This document shows, piece after piece, positions 48,001 through 55,904 of a DNA stretch of 64,000 nucleotides. Under the pieces are notes generated by a model. The model searched no databases. It was given only the letters and a program-made list of their open reading frames with translations, and was not told the origin of the DNA. Each line of letters opens with the position of its first letter. Position 1 is the stretch's first letter. The DNA comes from Oribacterium sp. oral taxon 102. GTDB lineage: Bacteria > Bacillota > Clostridia > Lachnospirales > Lachnospiraceae. The translations under genes and the position numbers were made by a program. The stretch covers positions 124,001-188,000 of the forward strand of contig NZ_JABXYT010000001.1 in assembly GCF_013394775.1 (NCBI RefSeq), written 5' to 3'.

Positions 48001-50635
48001 GCACATTTTCCGCTGCATTATGCCAGCCTGTAACCGACTGTGTGAGCTGCAGGGGAAGCCCCTTTATCCTGCTCACTCTATAGCCGCCCGCATCCTCCAT
48101 GAGGATCACTTCCGTGTCCTTCGCTCCCTCTACGGTTGCGATCGTCCGTGCATTCGGATCGTCGCTCTCCTTGAAGAATACATAGAGCTTCTCCGTAAAT
48201 ACCGGATAATAGTCCAGCTCTTCGGCATTATCCTTCGTGATTTCCGTCGTAATGGTGAAGCGGCAAAATGCAGCCCTGTCGCCGCGCAGCTCATCTGCCG
48301 AGATATCCAGCGCTGTCTTTCCCTGCGTCGTGCTCCACCCGAGGAAAACACGCTTCTCCTTCTCCGGGCTCTGCGGCGCGTAGACAGTATCGCCCTTTTT
48401 GACCTTCTGCTCCGTGAGCGAGATCTGCCTGTCCTCCGCATCCGTATAGCTCACCGCAAGGAGCCCGCCGTCCGCATCATGGAAGCGGTAGGTCATGACC
48501 GGCTTCACATCGCCGATGCCGTAGATCGAGAACTTCTCTGCCGAGAACTCGAGGGTCTGGGTGCGGCTGTTTCGCGTGATCTCCGCTGCAGCCGTGATCG
48601 CCTCAGCAGCCTCGCCGTCATGCTGGTGCACGACGATCGGATCGTCCATCCGGCGGTCGCCGCTCAGTGTCATCGTGACCCTGACCTCGTTTCCGTTCTC
48701 CGGCTGGAGCTCCTGTCCCTCATAGAAAAAGCTCAGATCCACTGCGACTGCCCTGGAGATCTCCTGCTCCGATCCTGCCGCCGCCTGCACGATCTCCCGT
48801 GCGGCTTCCTCCCCGACCTCACGCGCCCGAAGCTCGGTTCCCTTCGGGAAGGTATTCTCCGGTACATCGACCGTGACAATCAGGCGATCACCCGTCCACG
48901 TCTTCCGGAATGCCGGCATCTCGACATTTCTCACAAAACGTGCGGTGAAGGTGGTATTGGTTTTGATCTCATCGATATTCGGAATGAGCGTCGGCTCCTC
49001 CGATACGATCTCCCCGGCTGTATTTTCCCAGCCGTCGAAGCTGTAATATTTCTGATTCGCCTCTGCGACAGCGCCGAGGAAAGCGGCATCCTCCGCCAGC
49101 ACGTCCACGGTTTCCGCCGAGCGACTCACCGTACCGCCGAGCTCTGCACGGTAGTGCACGGTAAGCTTCCGCTCTGTCTCAATATTCCGGAGCAGCTTCG
49201 ATGCTCTGTACTGCCGGAGCATGACGGCATTAAGATACTCTCTGGCATCTGCCTGCCGGAGCCGCTCAAGCACTGCTCTGCGCTCTCCCATATCCGTATC
49301 CGGCAGTACTTCTGCTGCTCCGCTCTCCGCAGGACTCGTCTCCGCTGCCACTGTCTCCACGGCTGCCGTCGTCTCCGCTGTCACGGCTCCCGTCTCGGTT
49401 TTCGCCGCTGTCTCGGGGGCAGATGTCTCTGCTATGCCGCTCTCCGGCGCTATGGCGGTCTCCTTCTCCGGCTCGGAGCCCTGCGTTTCCGCCTCTGCTG
49501 CAGTTTCCTCCGGTGCCGCTTCCTCCGTCTCTATGATCACAACCGCGCCGTCCTGCTCCTCCGCTCTCGCCTCGAGCACTCCGATATTCAGGATGCCGCG
49601 TACCACTCTATGGATAAGGAGTCCGAAACCCTCTATGGGCCGGAGACTTGCCGCTACGAGCGAGGCGACAGGTCCTGCCGTCTCCGCTGCAGTCTCCTCG
49701 TCCGGCGCTTCCCCTGTCTCCGCCGTCTCGGGAACGGTCGTCTCTGTATTTTCTGCCGCAGTCTCCGTCTCTGTTTCCGTATTCTCTGCCGCGCTCTCCA
49801 TAGAGGCTGCCGTTTCTGCCGCGCGGCTCTCCTCCGCTGTGCTCTCCGGCGCGGTCGTCTCTGTGTTCTCCGCTGTCTGCTCTATGCTCGTCTCCGGTGC
49901 GCGCGTCCCGGTTTCCAGCTCTGTACGGATGCGCTTCTCCACCTCCGACAGTACCTCCGGCATCAGCTTCTTCGCCGGCTTCACCTTCACGGAGTCGAGC
50001 TTCTCTCCGCCGACCTCCAGCGTGAAGGTCTTCGTGCTCTCCCCGTCATTCTGGTAGAGGAAGGTCAGAAGCGCTCTGCTGTCCAGCGTATAGTCCGCTT
50101 CTCCCGCGCTCTCGAAGCGCGTCGCTTCTGTCCCATTGTAGAGGTCGCCGCCGCTCAGCAGCTCCGCGAGCTCCCCGTCCGGCGCATAGAGCGCGAACGA
50201 AGCGCCGTTTCCGGGCAGCATTCCCTGCGGCTTAGGCTCGACAAAGATGCGGAGCTCTGCCTCCCGTGCGAAGAGCTCTGCAGGGAGCGCTGCATCGATC
50301 TCATCGAGCGAAAGCTCATAGAGGGTATGCGCACCCGAAAAATACCCCTCGCAGCTATCGCGAAGCGCGCGTCCTGCGAAGACACTGCCTCCGAGGGAAA
50401 TGCTGCCTCCGCTCTGCACGGCATTTTCCGCCGCGGCGCGAAGCGCCTGCGCATCCAGCCGCAGGCTGATCCGATCCTCACTGCCCGCCACAGCTGCGTC
50501 CGCGCTCTCCTCTGCGAGAACAGGAAGGGAAGTCCCCTGAACGCCGCTCATCATCATGCTCAGTGTGAGGACTGCCGCGATACGTCTCCTGTTTCTCAGT
50601 CTTTTCGATTGCTGATGCTCGTTCCCTCTTCTCAT
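45062..50635 (-). CDS. Giant pilus tip adhesin with seven InlB-like repeats and TPTG sorting signal
   Basis: A 1857-residue cell-wall protein. After a signal peptide (RIAAVLTLSMMMSGVQG, cleavage near VLAEES) come an N-terminal domain, a long Glu/Thr/Ala low-complexity stalk (about residues 260-480, ENTETTAPESTAEES-type repeats), then a series of bacterial InlB/Flg_new-like repeats. Seven GW hallmarks are visible: SFDGWEN, VFLGWST, TFEGWTA, IFDGWAA, SWAGWTV, LFLGWST, EFKGWTK. The C-terminus holds a Spy0128-type domain (VTLTIRNVIKGTMANAADQF ... KENTTLTFTHELDA) and the sorting signal VTPTGIVKDNLPFLLMLL ending RRRRDEDEL. Promoter-proximal place and shared TPTG motif suggest it caps the FctA-like fibre, as Cpa does. 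The ATG at 50635 (AAGGTGG upstream) is preferred to 50683. Confidence 0.9.
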   Translation of the reverse strand: MRRGNEHQQSKRLRNRRRIAAVLTLSMMMSGVQGTSLPVLAEESADAAVAGSEDRISLRLDAQALRAAAENAVQSGGSISLGGSVFAGRALRDSCEGYFSGAHTLYELSLDEIDAALPAELFAREAELRIFVEPKPQGMLPGNGASFALYAPDGELAELLSGGDLYNGTEATRFESAGEADYTLDSRALLTFLYQNDGESTKTFTLEVGGEKLDSVKVKPAKKLMPEVLSEVEKRIRTELETGTRAPETSIEQTAENTETTAPESTAEESRAAETAASMESAAENTETETETAAENTETTVPETAETGEAPDEETAAETAGPVASLVAASLRPIEGFGLLIHRVVRGILNIGVLEARAEEQDGAVVIIETEEAAPEETAAEAETQGSEPEKETAIAPESGIAETSAPETAAKTETGAVTAETTAAVETVAAETSPAESGAAEVLPDTDMGERRAVLERLRQADAREYLNAVMLRQYRASKLLRNIETERKLTVHYRAELGGTVSRSAETVDVLAEDAAFLGAVAEANQKYYSFDGWENTAGEIVSEEPTLIPNIDEIKTNTTFTARFVRNVEMPAFRKTWTGDRLIVTVDVPENTFPKGTELRAREVGEEAAREIVQAAAGSEQEISRAVAVDLSFFYEGQELQPENGNEVRVTMTLSGDRRMDDPIVVHQHDGEAAEAITAAAEITRNSRTQTLEFSAEKFSIYGIGDVKPVMTYRFHDADGGLLAVSYTDAEDRQISLTEQKVKKGDTVYAPQSPEKEKRVFLGWSTTQGKTALDISADELRGDRAAFCRFTITTEITKDNAEELDYYPVFTEKLYVFFKESDDPNARTIATVEGAKDTEVILMEDAGGYRVSRIKGLPLQLTQSVTGWHNAAENVQDTQDRITLTDHDITLYPTIEEGHYVYFHTGEGASYVEPEFVAANGTIREPKAPKREGYTFEGWTATEGSTDKFKFNSFNNDWGTENRLDLYAIWKNGSAEYKVYFWKQKAADAKTPDDWSDNDYDFAGVALTKKAATGSTVSADIAEYRNYQGEKKDFQRGFEFSGKNAGSAETVKADGTTVLNVYFDRKLLTIEFRYNEKGKYAFDAKKNFWGDYTHDGEKVDRSKYIIGEHIKGRWYRVYHKRVDTYTGLYGSGFSDPANRYRWPGEHLWRYAAKGSTLLLTLLDEFNFDELGLDSDALLSLTEEESGTAEIVHYLQGEEEKPEDHDENDFTLVKMSAGHYFPNNKYGAGYELLYYKKNSGNWNKMTRSESNGTVIYEGKGIKNGAISIRERDTLYFWYQRKTFTVTFDNQIPAGEAGHQSVSPSKSVKYKDSLSGLRPQTDPTRTGYIFDGWAADKTESAALFDFSQSMPSHDLIVYARWKPAEYPVYVHDMDKEEAALDLGRYRYNSSISQNDMPNVKSGEISIFTGSTEKTINVAAGMSWAGWTVKEGDHYKPYSFETPITGELHLYARYVNTAPYRLEYDLTAGVLGKAANEADLKTAYPNPIADDTRYGAGSVAKLKGSELLAMGADGKEILPEIARQENGADAGTKRLLFLGWSTDKNATTPSCYPNDSFKITADEAETNAETGEPFIRLYAVYGEPEDLAAVKYLANYPEPKGLGAEPKQEYVQSSIANNASLTAIAYSASGFAEISAEYGYEFKGWTKDKLSADALKNKAEDELKITLLKEGDPFQVDKPEIGADDKPIPNLLYAYWERKPAVTLTIRNVIKGTMANAADQFEYTVTVTKPGEAPATLPKFKLDGQADTKSWSGDPIPVGAKVEVVMTKIDPNYTSSAVKTPKTAGDPEKYEENNGAVTVAEFEMKENTTLTFTHELDAVTPTGIVKDNLPFLLMLLAAGGMGAYFLLGRRRRDEDEL

Positions 50636-50730
50636 GCTTTCCACCTTCCGGATATCCCCGTCTCCCGGTCTGCCGCTTCCCACATTCCTCTATGGCAGCG
50701 TCAGACATAAAGCACTGTCTGCCTGAACGG

Positions 50731-50762
50731 ATAAATAGAAAAGAGCCCCGCCGAGGCGGCTC
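50731..50762 (-). terminator. Terminator hairpin in the leader between the GGDEF gene and the pilus operon
   Basis: GAGCCCCGCCGAGGCGGCTC (50743-50762) folds on itself and, on the minus strand, is followed by TTTTCTATTTAT. It lies downstream of the predicted pilus promoter (50825-50853), so it can act both as terminator of the GGDEF transcript and as an attenuator in the pilus leader. Confidence 0.8.
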
Positions 50763-50793
50763 CCACACGGGGAACCTGCCTCAGCAAAGGCTC
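50750..50793 (-). promoter_or_regulatory. Candidate attenuator: pairing that competes with the terminator
   Basis: On the minus strand, GAGCC (plus 50789-50793) plus GCTGAGGC (50778-50785) can pair with GCCTCGGC (50750-50757) plus the GGCTC arm of the terminator. This long helix is mutually exclusive with the short terminator hairpin. No known riboswitch aptamer was recognised. Confidence 0.4.
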
Positions 50794-50824
50794 AAAATTA
50801 CGGGCGTTCCTTTCTGATAGCTTG

Positions 50825-50853
50825 AGGATAGCAAGCCTGCTGTCTCTCGTCAA
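50825..50853 (-). promoter_or_regulatory. Promoter of the sortase-pilus operon
   Basis: On the minus strand TTGACG (plus 50848-50853), 17-base spacer, TATCCT (50825-50830). The transcript would have a leader of about 185 nt before the adhesin ATG. Confidence 0.72.
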
Positions 50854-50896
50854 TAAACCCTGTCTCAAACGATATTTTTATGTCACGAAACCCAAT

Positions 50897-52234
50897 TCAG
50901 GAAACCAGCGTGTCATATTCGCAGCGAAGCTCGCAGAGCGGGGGAATCCTGCCGCAGAGAACTCTGCCGACCGCCACCTCCGCTCTCTGCCGATCCGCGC
51001 CGATCAGGAGCGCCATATACTGCGTGTCGCTGTAGCGGACGTAGACGTCTCCGCGCCGGATCGTCTGCCCCAGGAGGCGCCCGAAGCCCTGCATCAGGCT
51101 CTCGAGCAGGACGGTATTCTCCGCCCCCTCATGTACAGTGAAGAGCACGAGCTGCGTCTCCAGCCTGCTCTCGTCCCGCTCGGCGGTTCGCCGCAGGAAG
51201 CGGCAGATGCTCAGGAAATCCTCATACCGCACCTCGAAAGCGCCCCTGCCGGGGCTCTCCTCCATCCGGCTGAGAAGCTCCGAGACATGCCCCTCCCCGA
51301 CCGCCGCGTACCGCCTGTCATAGAAGCCGAAGCTGCCTCTGCCGCTCTGCTTCACACGATACATCGCCTCGTCCGCCCCGCGGTAGAGGGACTCGAAATC
51401 CTCCCCTTCCTCCGGCGCGAAGGAGATGCCGATCGAGAGCCCGATTCCCTCTCCGAAGTCCTCACCGATGATCCGGTACAGCGCCTCGCGCGCCTGCTCG
51501 CAGATATCCCGGCAGCGTTCGGAAACGCGGCTCCGCTCCGGGAAGCCGCAGTAGAAGATCACAAACTCGTCTCCCCCCAGCCGCCCTACGATATCGCCGG
51601 AACGAACGAAGTGCCGGAGTACCTCTGCGACGGCGCAGAGCGCACGGTCGCCGGTCTGGTGTCCGAGTCTGTCATTGATCGACTTGAAGCGGTCGATATC
51701 CAGCATCAGCAGCACGCCCTGCCCCATCTGGATATGTCGGTCGATGAGCTGCGTGGCGGCTCTCCGGTTCAGAAGCCCGGTCAGCTCGTCAAAGTGCGCC
51801 TGCAGGGAGAGATTCTGCCGCTCCGCGTCGTTCCGGATCACCCTGCCGATCCGCTTCGAGAGTACCTCGGAGAGCAGGGGCTTGCGGATGAAATCAGAGG
51901 CGCCGAGGTCGAAGCCCCGCACCTCATTGTCCGTATCCACGTCCGAGGTCATGAGAACCACCGACACCTGCGCGAGCCGCTCGTCCGGCAGCGCACGGAT
52001 CTCCTCCATAAGCTGCAGCCCGTTCATCTCGGGCATATGCAGATCTGCGAGCACCAGATCCGGGCGGATAAGGGGCAGCAGTCGCAGCGCCTCTCTGCCC
52101 GAGGCACAGGTATAGACCGCATAGTCCTGCCGCAGGTTTCTCTCCGCGATCCTCCGTGTAATGGTGTCGTCATCCACGACCAGGATTGTCTTTTCCCTAC
52201 CCCTGTCCCCTCTGTCTCTCTCGAAAGTCTTCAT
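50897..52234 (-). CDS. Response regulator with GGDEF diguanylate cyclase domain
   Basis: A 445-residue protein. Residues 15-135 are a receiver (ILVVDDDTITRRIAERNL, phosphoacceptor Asp in LVLADLHMPEMNGLQL, Lys in FIRKPL). Residues 150-300 are a GGDEF domain with intact LGGDEFVIF and, five residues ahead, the RSGD inhibitory I-site, so it should make cyclic di-GMP and be product-inhibited. The last 130 residues are a further domain with a GGDEF-like but degenerate end (RRGDVYVRYSDTQYMALLIG). The start overlaps the LytTR gene by 38 nt. Being the last gene before the pilus operon, it may tie c-di-GMP to pilus expression; no c-di-GMP riboswitch was recognised. Confidence 0.93.
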   Translation of the reverse strand: MKTFERDRGDRGREKTILVVDDDTITRRIAERNLRQDYAVYTCASGREALRLLPLIRPDLVLADLHMPEMNGLQLMEEIRALPDERLAQVSVVLMTSDVDTDNEVRGFDLGASDFIRKPLLSEVLSKRIGRVIRNDAERQNLSLQAHFDELTGLLNRRAATQLIDRHIQMGQGVLLMLDIDRFKSINDRLGHQTGDRALCAVAEVLRHFVRSGDIVGRLGGDEFVIFYCGFPERSRVSERCRDICEQAREALYRIIGEDFGEGIGLSIGISFAPEEGEDFESLYRGADEAMYRVKQSGRGSFGFYDRRYAAVGEGHVSELLSRMEESPGRGAFEVRYEDFLSICRFLRRTAERDESRLETQLVLFTVHEGAENTVLLESLMQGFGRLLGQTIRRGDVYVRYSDTQYMALLIGADRQRAEVAVGRVLCGRIPPLCELRCEYDTLVS

Positions 52235-52928
52235 AGCTCTTCCTCACATCCGGATAGTACCGCTCCCCCAGACTCAGCTCCGTGCCGTCCCGGAGCACGA
52301 GACCACTCCGGTTCAGCTCTGTAATCTTCGAAAGCGCCGCCGCCGAGAAGCGGGAGATCTGCACGAATTCCGTCTCCGGCAAACTCGAAAGCAGCTCCTG
52401 CAGCGACATATAGGTATTGTAGCTCCGCTTCTCCGTATAGATCGTGAGCTTCCGGCTCAGCGTCTCCGCCCACAGGATCTCGCTCAGATAAATCCGCTCG
52501 CTCATCCGGTCTGCGACGATATCGATATGCCGGCGCAGCGAGATCTCCCGGAAGACCCTCTCGAGAAGCGCAGCGAGCTTCTCATAGTACACCGGTTTCT
52601 GCAGATAGTAGAATGCGCCGACCTCGAACGCCTCGGAGGCGTACTCATTGCCCCCGGTCACGAAGATAATGTCGCCTTTCGCGCCTATGCTGCGCAGCCT
52701 TCGGGCGAGCTCGATGCCATTCTGTCCCGCCATATAGATATCGAGCAGAAAGAGCTCGGGATAGTTCTCCTCCCCGCCCTGTTCCGTCACTTCCATGCAC
52801 TCTGCCGCAGAACTGTAGAAACAGAGCTCCGCCTCCGTCTCCCGCTCCCGAAAAAAGCACCGGAGCTGTTTCTCCAGCAGTTTCCGCTCCAGCAGCTCAT
52901 CATCACAAACCGCGATTCTGATTTTCAT
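52197..52928 (-). CDS. LytTR-family response regulator (AgrA/LytR type)
   Basis: A 243-residue regulator with N-terminal receiver (RIAVCDDELLERKLLEKQL, Asp in LFLLDIYMAGQNGIEL, Lys in YLQKPVYYEKL) and C-terminal LytTR DNA-binding domain (ERIYLSEILWAETLSRKLTIY, FVQISRFSAAALSKITEL, ELSLGERYYPDV). LytTR proteins bind pairs of short direct repeats about two helical turns apart. It lies 78 nt downstream of a hybrid histidine kinase and overlaps the GGDEF regulator; the three probably share one signalling path. The VQISRF motif replaces the more usual hhRxHRSxhVN. Confidence 0.92.
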   Translation of the reverse strand: MKIRIAVCDDELLERKLLEKQLRCFFRERETEAELCFYSSAAECMEVTEQGGEENYPELFLLDIYMAGQNGIELARRLRSIGAKGDIIFVTGGNEYASEAFEVGAFYYLQKPVYYEKLAALLERVFREISLRRHIDIVADRMSERIYLSEILWAETLSRKLTIYTEKRSYNTYMSLQELLSSLPETEFVQISRFSAAALSKITELNRSGLVLRDGTELSLGERYYPDVRKSYEDFRERQRGQG

Positions 52929-53006
52929 CTCTCATACTCCTATAATGTATCCTAACCCTTCTCTTTTTCCGCTGCAAGCTATCATGTCCGAATGCGCTCT
53001 TTTCTG

Positions 53007-55844
53007 TCATGAACGCGTCTCCTCTCCCTCCGGCGGCGCGCTTTCCGCCGCGGACAGATAGCCCCGAATCTCCCGGGTCACTCCCCGGTAGAGTACGAGC
53101 AGCCGCTGGTTCCGTGAGAGAATGTAACGCACTGCCTGCTCCCGCTCCGCTTCCACCCGGCACTTCTTCGCGGCGAGCTCCAGCTCGCGCGCCTCTGTCG
53201 AGAACTGCATCGCACCGACGGTCAGCGCGTTGGTCTTCAGCGAATGCGCTTGCAGCTCATAGCCGTCCCAGTCCGCCTTCTCGACTGCAGCAAGCAGCGC
53301 GCCGGTTCGTTCCTCATAGGAATCGAGGAAGAGTCCGAGGATCTCTCTGTAAACCTCCTCGTCCCCCATGCAGTATTTCCTGCCGACCGCGAGATCGAGC
53401 ACTGCCTCCTCCCCCTCCGCGAGGTCCGCTTCCGTCTCTCCCGCTGTCTCCATCGGCCGGAGGAGCGCCGCAGGCAGGAGCTCGCGCAGGAGCCGCACGA
53501 TCATGTCGCGGTTCGCCGGCTTCTCGAGGTAGGCGTCGAAGCCCTGCGCGAGATAGTTTTCCCGCGCGCCCGGCATGACATTCGCCGTGAAGACGACGAC
53601 AGGAAGAGGCCCGCCGCCTCTCGCACGGATGTCCTCCTTCCGTATCGTCCGGAGGATATCCGTGCCTCTCTGCCCCTGCATCAGGTCATCAAGGAAAACG
53701 AGGTCATAGTGCTCTGCACGAAGCCGCTCCAACGCGCCTTCTCCGCTGCTCTCGGTATCCAGTTCTGCTCCGGTCGGGCGGAGCAGCTCCCGCATCAGCC
53801 GGAGGTTCAGCACATTGTCATCCGCCGCCAGGATCCGCGCCTCACGGGCCGTGAAATCCAGCATCCCGCTCGTCCTGCTCTCCTCGAGCCGCAGGCTGTA
53901 TGCCGCGTAGCTGCCGATCCGCTCCTCCGAACAGAGCTTCATCGGGATATAAGCCGTGAAGGTGGAGCCGATGCCCGGCTCGCTCTGCAGCTCGATCCGC
54001 CCACCGAGGTTCTGCACATACTGCTTCGTGATCGCGAGCCCCAGCCCGGTTCCCTGAATATAGCTGTTCCAGGACTCGCTGTCTCTCGTAAAGCGCTGGA
54101 AAATCGCCTCCTGCTTCTCCCTCCCGATGCCGATGCCGGTGTCCTGCACCCTGATCCGCAGGATCTCCTGCCGCCCGTCGAGAAAGGGCAGCCTAAGACG
54201 TGCCTCCATCTCACTGGCACAGTCCGCCGTTAAGTGAACTGCGCCCTTCTCCGTATATTTAACCGCATTGTCCAGAAGGTTCATCATGATCTCCCGGAGC
54301 CAGAAGCTGTTGCCCAGGAGCTCCAGCGGCAGTCCCTCCGCGATCTCCGCCTCGAAGCGAAGCTCCTTCTGTCCAGCGCGGATGCGGATCACGGTAATGA
54401 CGTCATGCAGGAGCTCTCCGAAGCAGAAGGGCTTCTCGATGCTCCGGTTCTGTCCGGATTCCAGCCGCGTATACTCGAGGATCTCGTTTACGATGGTGAG
54501 CAGAGACTGCCCGGCAGTATGGATATCCATCGCGAAGCTTCGGATACGATCCTCCGCGCTCTCCCGAAGGATCAGCTCGTTCATGCCGAGGATGGCGTTG
54601 ATCGGCGTCCGCATCTCATGGGACATGCTGGAGAGGAACTCGCTCTTCGTCTTCTCCCTCATTTCCAGCAGTTTCTTCTCTTCATTGATCCGGTTATAGT
54701 TTCGGATATTGCTCAGCAGCAGCTGAAGCCCGAAGCTCACGGTGCCGACCACCATGATCCAGCCCTGATAGCGCGCGCCGAAGAGCTTCAGAAAAAGGAT
54801 CTCCAGCAGACCTGCCGTGATCAGCGCAAGATGTGCGACGATACTGCCCAGGATCGCACGGAAAGGCTGCCGCTCTCTCCGGTACATCCGAAAAAAACCG
54901 AACAGCGCGAAGCCCGCGGCGAGTAAGAGCCCCAGCATGATGAGGGGATAGAGGTCCATGAAGTCCACCGGGGTGAAGAGATAGAGCCCGAAAGTAAGGA
55001 GCTCCAGCAGCAGAAGAAACGCACTGAGCCGCAGCGTCTCCTTCCGAAAGGCGCTCCCCTCTATCTCATTCACGGCGAGCAGACCCGGTACCGGAAGGAG
55101 GAGCAGCGAGAGAAATTCGAGATTTCGAATGAGGATAATATTATGAAAGAGGAACTGCCGCGCCTCACTCTGGCTGAGGATCCACAGTCCGGCAAAGAAA
55201 AGATAGAAGCCGAGCGCGTAGGACTTCATCCTGTGAAAGAAAAGATGCTCCAGCAGCGTCCCTATTCCGAGCAGGAGCAGCAGAATCCCCGTGAAAAGCT
55301 GCGCCGCATTGTCCCGGAAGATCTCGGCGAGGATCGCGCTCTCCTCTCCATAGTAGATACGCCCCAGCGACTCATCCACGAAGCGCCCGCTCCGCTCGAG
55401 CGTGATCCGGATCCTCTCTCCGGCAGCTCCCGGCGGCAACGGGAAGCGCAGCCACACCCCCGGCGCCATTCCCTTACCAAAGAGACTGTCATCCTGAAAC
55501 ACATGGCGGTAGATCTCTCTGCCGGAAATCGTCGCCGTGATGTCCTGATGCAGAGAATGCAGGTAGATCCAGTTACCGCCTCTCATGAAAGCTTCTTCCG
55601 GAAGCTGCCGCTCGATCACGATACGGCTGTCCTCCGGAACGCGGCAGGGCAGCCGCAGCGGCTCCTCCCTCCCGTCCGGAAGGAGCCGAACCCAGCCCTG
55701 CGAGAGCTCGTAGAGGCTGCCGCTGTCGAATCCGTACCTTTGGTAAGGATACAGCTCGCTGCCGATACAAAAAAGCACGAGCATCAGCAGAAGGCTGAGG
55801 TAAACATAGCGGATACGCCGCTCCGTGATCTTCCAGATACGCAT
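53007..55844 (-). CDS. Hybrid sensor histidine kinase with 7TMR-DISM sensor, receiver and Hpt domains
   Basis: A 945-residue membrane kinase. After a first helix (YVYLSLLLMLVLFCIG) comes an extracytoplasmic beta domain (about 45-175) and then seven helices (about 180-390), the 7TMR-DISM plan. The kinase core has the phospho-His in SEFLSSMSHEMRTPINAIL, N-box LLDNAVKYTEKG and G-boxes QDTGIGIGREKQ and GTGLGLAITKQY. A receiver follows (RILAADDNVLNLRLM, Asp in LVFLDDLMQ), then an Hpt domain with the His in LQAHSLKTNALTVGA. It can therefore run a His-Asp-His relay toward the two response regulators encoded just downstream. The sensed ligand is unknown; DISM domains often bind carbohydrates. Confidence 0.93.
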   Translation of the reverse strand: MRIWKITERRIRYVYLSLLLMLVLFCIGSELYPYQRYGFDSGSLYELSQGWVRLLPDGREEPLRLPCRVPEDSRIVIERQLPEEAFMRGGNWIYLHSLHQDITATISGREIYRHVFQDDSLFGKGMAPGVWLRFPLPPGAAGERIRITLERSGRFVDESLGRIYYGEESAILAEIFRDNAAQLFTGILLLLLGIGTLLEHLFFHRMKSYALGFYLFFAGLWILSQSEARQFLFHNIILIRNLEFLSLLLLPVPGLLAVNEIEGSAFRKETLRLSAFLLLLELLTFGLYLFTPVDFMDLYPLIMLGLLLAAGFALFGFFRMYRRERQPFRAILGSIVAHLALITAGLLEILFLKLFGARYQGWIMVVGTVSFGLQLLLSNIRNYNRINEEKKLLEMREKTKSEFLSSMSHEMRTPINAILGMNELILRESAEDRIRSFAMDIHTAGQSLLTIVNEILEYTRLESGQNRSIEKPFCFGELLHDVITVIRIRAGQKELRFEAEIAEGLPLELLGNSFWLREIMMNLLDNAVKYTEKGAVHLTADCASEMEARLRLPFLDGRQEILRIRVQDTGIGIGREKQEAIFQRFTRDSESWNSYIQGTGLGLAITKQYVQNLGGRIELQSEPGIGSTFTAYIPMKLCSEERIGSYAAYSLRLEESRTSGMLDFTAREARILAADDNVLNLRLMRELLRPTGAELDTESSGEGALERLRAEHYDLVFLDDLMQGQRGTDILRTIRKEDIRARGGGPLPVVVFTANVMPGARENYLAQGFDAYLEKPANRDMIVRLLRELLPAALLRPMETAGETEADLAEGEEAVLDLAVGRKYCMGDEEVYREILGLFLDSYEERTGALLAAVEKADWDGYELQAHSLKTNALTVGAMQFSTEARELELAAKKCRVEAEREQAVRYILSRNQRLLVLYRGVTREIRGYLSAAESAPPEGEETRS

Positions 55845-55904
55845 ATACCTGCCGTCTCCCTCTCCGCCTCTGTCTCCACAGCCCTCTCTTCGCCGGGTTC
55901 TCTG

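Noticed and set aside
49690..49920. Repetitive DNA in the adhesin gene as a possible CRISPR array
   Set aside because: The repeats encode the Glu/Thr-rich stalk in frame and lack unique spacers of even length. No CRISPR array was found anywhere in the window.
47345..50710. A 1121-codon open frame on the plus strand
   Set aside because: It is the antisense of the giant adhesin gene, rich in Arg/Leu/Cys without domain or signal peptide; a high-G+C shadow.
50731..50853. A c-di-GMP riboswitch (GEMM) in the pilus leader
   Set aside because: The required GCAAACC and GGGACGCAAAGCC-like core is not present; only an unspecific attenuator is supported.
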